Part shown: positions 39,996 through 45,259 of the stretch, piece by piece
How the letters are laid out: each line of letters starts with the position of its first letter
How positions within the stretch are numbered: the first letter of the stretch is position 1
From: Treponema sp.
GTDB taxonomy: Bacteria; Spirochaetota; Spirochaetia; Treponematales; Treponemataceae
NCBI GenBank assembly: GCA_016293645.1
Contig: JAEDDW010000008.1
Span: 1 to 45,259, forward strand
Length of the DNA: 45,259 nucleotides
Direction of reading: 5' to 3'
Position numbers and translations under genes: made by a program
The notes under the pieces: model-generated
What the model saw: only the letters and a program-made list of their open reading frames with translations
Database searches by the model: none
Told to the model about the DNA's origin: nothing

Positions 39996-42900
39996 CTACT
40001 CAAGCCACTTTTTCAAAACTTCCGCCTTTTTCTGTGGACAGTCCGTCATCACCTTTTTTGCGGCATTTATTTGCTCTTCCAATGCGGTGATTTGTTTGAC
40101 GATTTCTTGCTGTTCGGAGAGAGATGGAACTGGAATTGTAAAATTTTCGATGTCATTTTTATTCAGATTTGGCTGGGCTGAACCATGTGATATGTTTCTG
40201 ATATTATCATATTGAGATTTTAAATAATCCCAAACATAATCTGTTTCAAAATCTTCAAGTTTTTCATAAAGTACAGCGCATGCTTGATTAGTCGTTGCCT
40301 CTATACCTAATTTTGCAGTTCTTCCTCTAGTAGTTCCTTGTCCATACATAGCAATTACAAGAGAATCTTTTGGATACAATTTTGCAGAACTGTTTTTTAA
40401 GCCATCTTCAGTAATAAATTGTTCTGTTTGTGTAATTAGATCATTTGTTACTTCTGTAGTTGTCAACCAAGGAATAGTTCCATTTACCCAATATTTAGAT
40501 TCTTTTCTTGATGGTGTTCCACCCGATGAAATTTTATACATCTCGCCAAGTTTCTTTTCTTCTCCTTTCACATTCTCCATAATCGCAGAAATCTCATTCT
40601 TACATTTCTCGATTTTTTTCTGTGCGTCCGAATATTCTTTGTCGATTTGCTCACATTCAGAAACGATGGATTCTTGAATATCTTTTGGTGGAAGTGGAAT
40701 TTGAATCTGAGGGAATGATGACATATCAAGATTTCTTTGTGCCGAACCTCGTCCCAATTGATAAATTAATGATTGATTTATAAACAAAACACAATTTAAA
40801 AATTGAGAAGACATTGTTTCGGTATTTGAAGTAACCGTTAAACCAGAATCATTTAGGAAAAATCTACCTTTTACAAATCTCATACATTCAGGAGACATAC
40901 CAAATCTAGAAATTACAAAACAATCTTCTCTATTGTAATCTCCGTTTCTAAAAGTTTCTCCGCCACCACCATAAACTGGGTATTTATCACCAGTTACATT
41001 ATTTTTAGTTATGCGAGTACCATAATTTATTTCTGCCACTTTCCCCAACTTAACCAAAGGATACTTACTCTCAATTTTCAATTCTCCATTTTCATTTTTC
41101 AACTGAGTCTTTATCGCTTTATCAAAAGTTGTTCTGCTAAAATCCAGCATATCACTAAGGTTGTACACATTCAGATATTCCTGCAGTGAACCTTCTGATT
41201 TATAAATATCCAGGAAACTATCCTTTACATAGCAAGCAATTGATTTTTCCTCATCATTCAGATTGTAAAGAACACCACAAGTTTCATTTACATTTTCGTT
41301 TTTTATCTTAATTCCTTCATCACCTTTACGATTACTCCAAGTATATCCCAGGAATTTTTCCTGTGCACTGTTATCATCAGGAGCTTTTACAACTAAAACT
41401 TTCTGGGTGTAAACCAATGCAAAATAGTAAACTTTGTCTTTCTCAATTTCGAGAACAAAATTGTAAAAAGCTTTTATTGTGTTTATGTTTGTCTTCTGCT
41501 TTTCATCCTGTTTTTGTGCAGTTTTAAAGGCTGCACTTTGCTCAAAATCAGTTACATACATTGAAAAATAATATTTTTTCTCTCTGTAACATTCGTAGTC
41601 AACACTGTCCCCTGCATTTTTTAGGAATTGAATATAATCAGCTTTTTCAACTTGAATATGGGAGCAATAATTATTGAAAATTTCTATATCGCTTTCTACA
41701 TTTAATTTTTCATTTGTAAAAATTGCTGAAACATTATCATAAACAATCTGGCTTTTTACAGGAGGCTCATTATTTTTCTTAAGATAAAGAACTACCGTAT
41801 TGGTTCCTGTCGCTCCGAAAGTTTTGCTTCCAAATTGAACGATAGAATGAATTGCGAAATTTTTAAGAAGAACTTCTCTTGCTTTAATGTAACTTGTGGA
41901 ACTGTTGCTTAAAATTGAACTTGGAAGAATGACTGCTGCAATTCCATTAGGTTTTAAAAGCTGTGCAATGCGTTCAACAAACAAGGTTTCAATTTCTTTT
42001 CCGTCTTTCGTAATGCAATCAAAAAGTTCAAGTTTGTTGTTTTTTAGTTCCAGATGATTTTTAAATGCACTTACCGAATAAGGCGGATTTGCCACAAGAA
42101 TATCGAATTCTCCGTTTTTTACGACAATTTCTTCATTATGATTATCAAGCCCATCGCCAAAAACAATATTACCGTTATCAGCACCATGCATAAAAAGAGA
42201 AATTTTACTTACACGAGCCAGACGATAATCTTTTTCGATTCCAAAAAGACAGTTTTTTTCCCAGCCTTTTTCATCTTGCAGTCCAAGTTTTTCAATAGTT
42301 CTGTTTATTTCACGGAATCCTTCTGTCAAAAAGTGACCGGCACCGCAGGCATAATCAATCACTTTTGGATATTTAACTTCATTTCTTTCGTTATCCTGAA
42401 CTATGCTTTCAAGTGGCAGGCATTTCCAGATAAAACTAGTGATTGGAACTGGTGTAAAGAACTGACCTTCGTTTTGTTTAAAACCTTTATTCAAGAGTTG
42501 CTCGAACATGTCTCCCAAAAGCTGTAGTTCCTTTGAATCAATGATTCTGTACTTTTGAAAAAGTTCTACCATTTCAACAAGAATTTTACCGTTCTGATAG
42601 AAAAGAGTTTTATTGTGAACATCTTTGAATGCAAAATCATTATTTGTGTAGAATTTTAATTTAGTGATTGTTTCATTCAGTTCATTTTCAAGTTTTTCGC
42701 GATTTTCGCCAATGGCACCTTTCATTAATTTCTGGACATAATCATCTGCAACATAAAAAACATCTTCCTTCATAAATTCTTTCATTCCAAGATGATGAAG
42801 TTTTTGAAGTCTGTCCTGCATTTTTTGATATGTGTCAGTTCCGCTTTTGTACTGGAAATCTACAACATTCTCTCCTGACTTTGTTTTTTCGTCATAAAGT

Positions 42901-43742
42901 TTTGCAATAAACAAAGCAATTAGGCGGTTAAAGGCATTTTCTTTGTCTGAAACATTGTTATGCCGCAATATTTCTTCAAACTGATTTACAATTTTATCAT
43001 CACGACTAAAATCTACAAGTCTTTTCTTTTTAAGGGGAAGAACTCCAATATCGTAAGCAACTGTTTCTTCATCAAAAATCAAATCACCTAAAAATTTCTG
43101 CTCGTAAGTTTCCTTCCAAACTTCGAAAAGTGATTTTGCATTTGTTGCATCCTTGTAAAGTTTCAGCGATTTATCTTCTTTTGAAAGTTCAAGCAAGTTT
43201 TCATCATCGCTGCAATTCACCGTTACTGTAGTGTAAGTTATTTTTTCATCAGCAAAATCACTTGCATATAGAATGAGCCACTTTGTAGCACGTTCCTGTT
43301 CCCAATATGAAAAAAGCTGTCCGCCTTCTTCATTTAACATGTTCTGTTTTTCTTTTTTGTATTCGCCATCAGCAGTTTTGCATTCGATAATACAAAGATA
43401 TGGTGACCCGTCTTTATTCTTTACACAAATATCAGCTTTCCCACTTTTTCCACCGTGACCAAGCGACCAACGAGGTTCAAGTTCAATATGTTCAGGGCGA
43501 TAACCTTTTTCAAAAAGCCGAGCGACACATTCAAAAACTACAAAATTTTCATTTTTTTCAAAATTACTAGTTGTGCCGTCATTAACTTGGAATCCTTTTT
43601 CAATTGGATATATAAGTTTTTCATTTTTGAAATCTACTTTCAGTTCACAATTAACATTGCCATATTTTTTTGTATAACTATCATTATTTTGTGTGAATCC
43701 TAACTCTTCCAAAACATTCTTAAAATTATCTTTTGTTATCAT
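39996..43742 (-). CDS. Single-chain restriction-methylation-specificity enzyme (AloI/type IIB-like)
   Basis: The 1248-residue protein fuses all three activities. The nuclease domain has a PD-(D/E)xK site: D104 in GKADI and E120-C-K122. A helical region (240-420) and an N6-adenine methyltransferase follow, with GQFFTP (426-431), the SAM motif DYACGAGHF (463-471) and NPPY (552-555). A C-terminal HsdS-like part has two target-recognition domains (PLVKLGKVAEINYG near 925; KLGEMYKISSGGTPSR near 1085). Chain length, domain order and two TRDs match type IIB enzymes such as AloI, which recognise a split site and cut on both sides. AGGA precedes the ATG, and a TATAAT box lies at 43765-43770. Confidence 0.88.
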   Translation of the reverse strand: MITKDNFKNVLEELGFTQNNDSYTKKYGNVNCELKVDFKNEKLIYPIEKGFQVNDGTTSNFEKNENFVVFECVARLFEKGYRPEHIELEPRWSLGHGGKSGKADICVKNKDGSPYLCIIECKTADGEYKKEKQNMLNEEGGQLFSYWEQERATKWLILYASDFADEKITYTTVTVNCSDDENLLELSKEDKSLKLYKDATNAKSLFEVWKETYEQKFLGDLIFDEETVAYDIGVLPLKKKRLVDFSRDDKIVNQFEEILRHNNVSDKENAFNRLIALFIAKLYDEKTKSGENVVDFQYKSGTDTYQKMQDRLQKLHHLGMKEFMKEDVFYVADDYVQKLMKGAIGENREKLENELNETITKLKFYTNNDFAFKDVHNKTLFYQNGKILVEMVELFQKYRIIDSKELQLLGDMFEQLLNKGFKQNEGQFFTPVPITSFIWKCLPLESIVQDNERNEVKYPKVIDYACGAGHFLTEGFREINRTIEKLGLQDEKGWEKNCLFGIEKDYRLARVSKISLFMHGADNGNIVFGDGLDNHNEEIVVKNGEFDILVANPPYSVSAFKNHLELKNNKLELFDCITKDGKEIETLFVERIAQLLKPNGIAAVILPSSILSNSSTSYIKAREVLLKNFAIHSIVQFGSKTFGATGTNTVVLYLKKNNEPPVKSQIVYDNVSAIFTNEKLNVESDIEIFNNYCSHIQVEKADYIQFLKNAGDSVDYECYREKKYYFSMYVTDFEQSAAFKTAQKQDEKQKTNINTIKAFYNFVLEIEKDKVYYFALVYTQKVLVVKAPDDNSAQEKFLGYTWSNRKGDEGIKIKNENVNETCGVLYNLNDEEKSIACYVKDSFLDIYKSEGSLQEYLNVYNLSDMLDFSRTTFDKAIKTQLKNENGELKIESKYPLVKLGKVAEINYGTRITKNNVTGDKYPVYGGGGETFRNGDYNREDCFVISRFGMSPECMRFVKGRFFLNDSGLTVTSNTETMSSQFLNCVLFINQSLIYQLGRGSAQRNLDMSSFPQIQIPLPPKDIQESIVSECEQIDKEYSDAQKKIEKCKNEISAIMENVKGEEKKLGEMYKISSGGTPSRKESKYWVNGTIPWLTTTEVTNDLITQTEQFITEDGLKNSSAKLYPKDSLVIAMYGQGTTRGRTAKLGIEATTNQACAVLYEKLEDFETDYVWDYLKSQYDNIRNISHGSAQPNLNKNDIENFTIPVPSLSEQQEIVKQITALEEQINAAKKVMTDCPQKKAEVLKKWLE

Positions 43743-43764
43743 ATATCAGTCCTAAATCTCTTTT

Positions 43765-43770
43765 ATTATA
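43765..43770 (-). promoter_or_regulatory. -10 box of the restriction gene
   Basis: TATAAT on the minus strand lies 22 nt upstream of the ATG at 43742. The -35 region is poor. The leader holds an AGGA 7 nt before the start, so this gene is SD-led, unlike the ATPase gene upstream. Confidence 0.4.
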
Positions 43771-43772
43771 TC

Positions 43773-45047
43773 TTAGTTTTCTGCTACATTCACCAACCAT
43801 TCCCCAATATCCCAAACAGCGATTCCTTCGTACTGATACTGAGGATGTTTTGTCCTTGCAATTATCATTTTTGGATAAGCGTCTTTTATGCTTAAAAGTG
43901 GTGCGGTTTCTCTTTCCATTGTTTCTGGGCGGGAAATGTCATCGCTTACCTGGATGTAGATTTTTTCGTCACGCTTGATGGCTACAAAATCAATTTCTTT
44001 TTGATAAAGAACTCCTGTGTAAACTTCATAACCGCGGCGTAACAGTTCTATACAAACTATGTTTTCGTAGATTTTTCCATAATACAAACGGTCAAGGGAC
44101 GCTTCGCTTAAACCCTTGACTCGTTTGTTTACAGGGTTTGTTTTAAACCCTGTATCCAGGTTCTTAGTTCCATGCTTAGCGTATTTAAAAGAATGGTCTG
44201 CAAGGTAATATTTGTCCTGACTTGCAAGATATTTTTTTCCTTTTATGTCGTAGCGGCGGATTTTGTAGAATGCGTAAGAAGCACAAAGATATTTGATGTA
44301 GGATGAAACTGTTTTGTCGTCTGTTTTGCTTCCTTTTGATGTAAGTGTGTTTGCGACACTTCTTGCTGAAACTTCCGATGAAATATTGTCCACAAGAAAA
44401 TCATTCAAAGTGTCCAAAAGCGAAACATTTTTAATTCTATATTTCTGCTGAATGTCGCGGACAATCAAGGTTTCAAAAATTTCATTCAGGTAATTGTATT
44501 TGTCATCAATTGATTCATACAAATAGGAACCTGACATTCCGCCTTCCATTGCAAATCGGTCAAAAGCCTGCTGTAAATCCTGACATTCAAAGTACGAAAC
44601 AAACTCTTTAAAACTGAAAGGAAAAACTTCTACAGAAAAAGTTCTTCCTGTAAACAAAGTTGCCAGATCATTGGAAAGTAAAAAGGCATTTGATCCGGTT
44701 ATGTAGATGTGATATTTTTCTGACCCATGAAACGAATTTATTGCCTGTTCAAAATCTTTGCAAAGCTGAATTTCATCAATCAGAAGGAAATTTTCTTTTT
44801 GCGGAGAATACAGATTTTCAACATATTCATTCAGTGCGGCAGCATTTTTTAGTGTTGAAAACTGAAAAAGATTGTAATTGATGTGGATGATGTTTGTGTT
44901 TGGAATGTTTTTTATAAGATATTCAATGAACATTTCCAAAAGCTTTGATTTTCCACTTCGCCTGATTCCTGTAATAACTTTGATATCTGGTGTATTTATG
45001 GAATTTATCAGTTTTTGTAAAAAATGCTTTCTTTCCAGTACTTTCAT
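43773..45047 (-). CDS. AAA_14/DUF4143 ATPase
   Basis: The 424-residue protein has Walker A GIRRSGKSKLL (about residue 33), Walker B FLLIDEIQ and the arginine-finger-like sensor ITGSNAFLLS, which together define AAA_14. A C-terminal DUF4143 follows, a winged-helix plus PD-(D/E)xK-like fold with EIDFVA near the end. Members are common in accessory regions, with no established function. The frame is open from 45062, but TATAAT at 45054-45059 sets ATG 45047 as the first usable codon. It stands upstream of the restriction gene with 30 nt between. Confidence 0.88.
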   Translation of the reverse strand: MKVLERKHFLQKLINSINTPDIKVITGIRRSGKSKLLEMFIEYLIKNIPNTNIIHINYNLFQFSTLKNAAALNEYVENLYSPQKENFLLIDEIQLCKDFEQAINSFHGSEKYHIYITGSNAFLLSNDLATLFTGRTFSVEVFPFSFKEFVSYFECQDLQQAFDRFAMEGGMSGSYLYESIDDKYNYLNEIFETLIVRDIQQKYRIKNVSLLDTLNDFLVDNISSEVSARSVANTLTSKGSKTDDKTVSSYIKYLCASYAFYKIRRYDIKGKKYLASQDKYYLADHSFKYAKHGTKNLDTGFKTNPVNKRVKGLSEASLDRLYYGKIYENIVCIELLRRGYEVYTGVLYQKEIDFVAIKRDEKIYIQVSDDISRPETMERETAPLLSIKDAYPKMIIARTKHPQYQYEGIAVWDIGEWLVNVAEN

Positions 45048-45053
45048 GGGTTT

Positions 45054-45082
45054 ATTATACAATTCTTATTCCGCATTTTCAA
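45054..45082 (-). promoter_or_regulatory. Leaderless-type promoter of the AAA_14 ATPase gene
   Basis: TTGAAA (45077-45082), a 17-nt spacer and TATAAT (45054-45059), then AAACCC and the ATG at 45047. The -35 box lies within the first palindrome of the tandem repeat. Confidence 0.6.
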
Positions 45083-45154
45083 GAATAATTCTATTTTGCG
45101 GAATGGAAAATAAAATCTATTCCGCGTTTTTAAGATTTTTTCAATTTTGCGGAA
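45069..45154. repeat. Tandem palindromic half-sites upstream of the AAA_14 gene
   Basis: TTCCGC (45069-45074) pairs with GCGGAA (45098-45103), and TTCCGC (45120-45125) pairs with GCGGAA (45149-45154). The two units are spaced by exactly 51 bp. Each half-site adjoins a T-rich run. The first unit overlaps the -35 box. It looks like a repressor operator. Confidence 0.55.
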
Positions 45155-45259
45155 CAGTTGATTTTGATGTAAATGACAATGCTCAGGCTGATAGCAATCA
45201 GCTGCATTTCTGTGGAATACGGACTTCTTGTAACCGAACCTTTCAGTTCGTCAAGTCCG
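45130..45259 (-). CDS. Possible C-terminal end of a gene running off the right edge
   Basis: On the minus strand a frame is open from the window end to a TAA at 45130-45132, giving about 42 residues that include a hydrophobic segment (MQLIAISLSIVIYI) and a basic end. It overlaps the second palindrome. Too short to recognise. Confidence 0.3.
   Translation of the reverse strand, partial: GLDELKGSVTRSPYSTEMQLIAISLSIVIYIKINCSAKLKKS

Overview
The window looks like chromosome of a Treponema-type spirochaete, probably a gut or rumen species. This is inferred from gene content and sequence style, not from a marker gene. The evidence is CheB/CheR chemotaxis genes, a phosphofructokinase with a GGLCPGLNDVIR motif, PTS enzyme I with no sugar permease nearby, Tex, RlmE, many AT-rich promoters, and families of intergenic hairpin repeats. 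No rRNA, tRNA, CRISPR array, transposase or phage gene was seen.

Layout. 1-2662: start of a phosphofructokinase gene (minus), then a LemA lipoprotein with two TPM-domain membrane proteins (plus). 2822-6745 (minus): cheB, cheR, a LysM/M23 peptidase and rlmE. 7222-12010: two acyl-CoA synthetases and an acyl-ACP thioesterase, separated by MITE-like repeats. 12257-17251 (minus): a compact ptsI-der-merR-rsm22-like run, with a 1-nt stop/start overlap between der and merR. 17252-17949: almost pure repeat DNA. 17950-20331: tex. 20446-26030: a PlpD-like patatin phospholipase, an esterase, a cation-efflux protein and an iron alcohol dehydrogenase. 26264-28272 (minus): NfeD, SPFH and LUD genes. 28323-32745: a flavoredoxin, an esterase, a TauE-type permease, a small alarmone synthetase, a CinA C-terminal amidase and a DUF72 protein. 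32894-35339: a Phd/VapC toxin-antitoxin pair, a small exported protein and a MATE pump. 35572-37149: an aromatic amino acid/histidine ammonia-lyase. 37242-45047 (minus): a strikingly AT-rich defence block with an AAA_14/DUF4143 ATPase, a 1248-aa single-chain restriction-methylation-specificity enzyme (AloI/type IIB-like), a membrane KAP/YobI-like NTPase and a truncated XRE regulator.

The three most notable things are these. (1) Many genes have a sigma70-like promoter with 17-nt spacing whose -10 box ends only 6-10 nt before the start codon, and no ribosome binding site. This implies leaderless mRNAs alongside a normal SD-led class. (2) The restriction enzyme is coupled to the KAP-type NTPase by an 18-nt gap, which looks like one composite defence operon. 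(3) Several families of structured non-coding repeats occur: a two-hairpin element in four copies, a MITE-like element in three copies, and an unexplained folded element beside tex.
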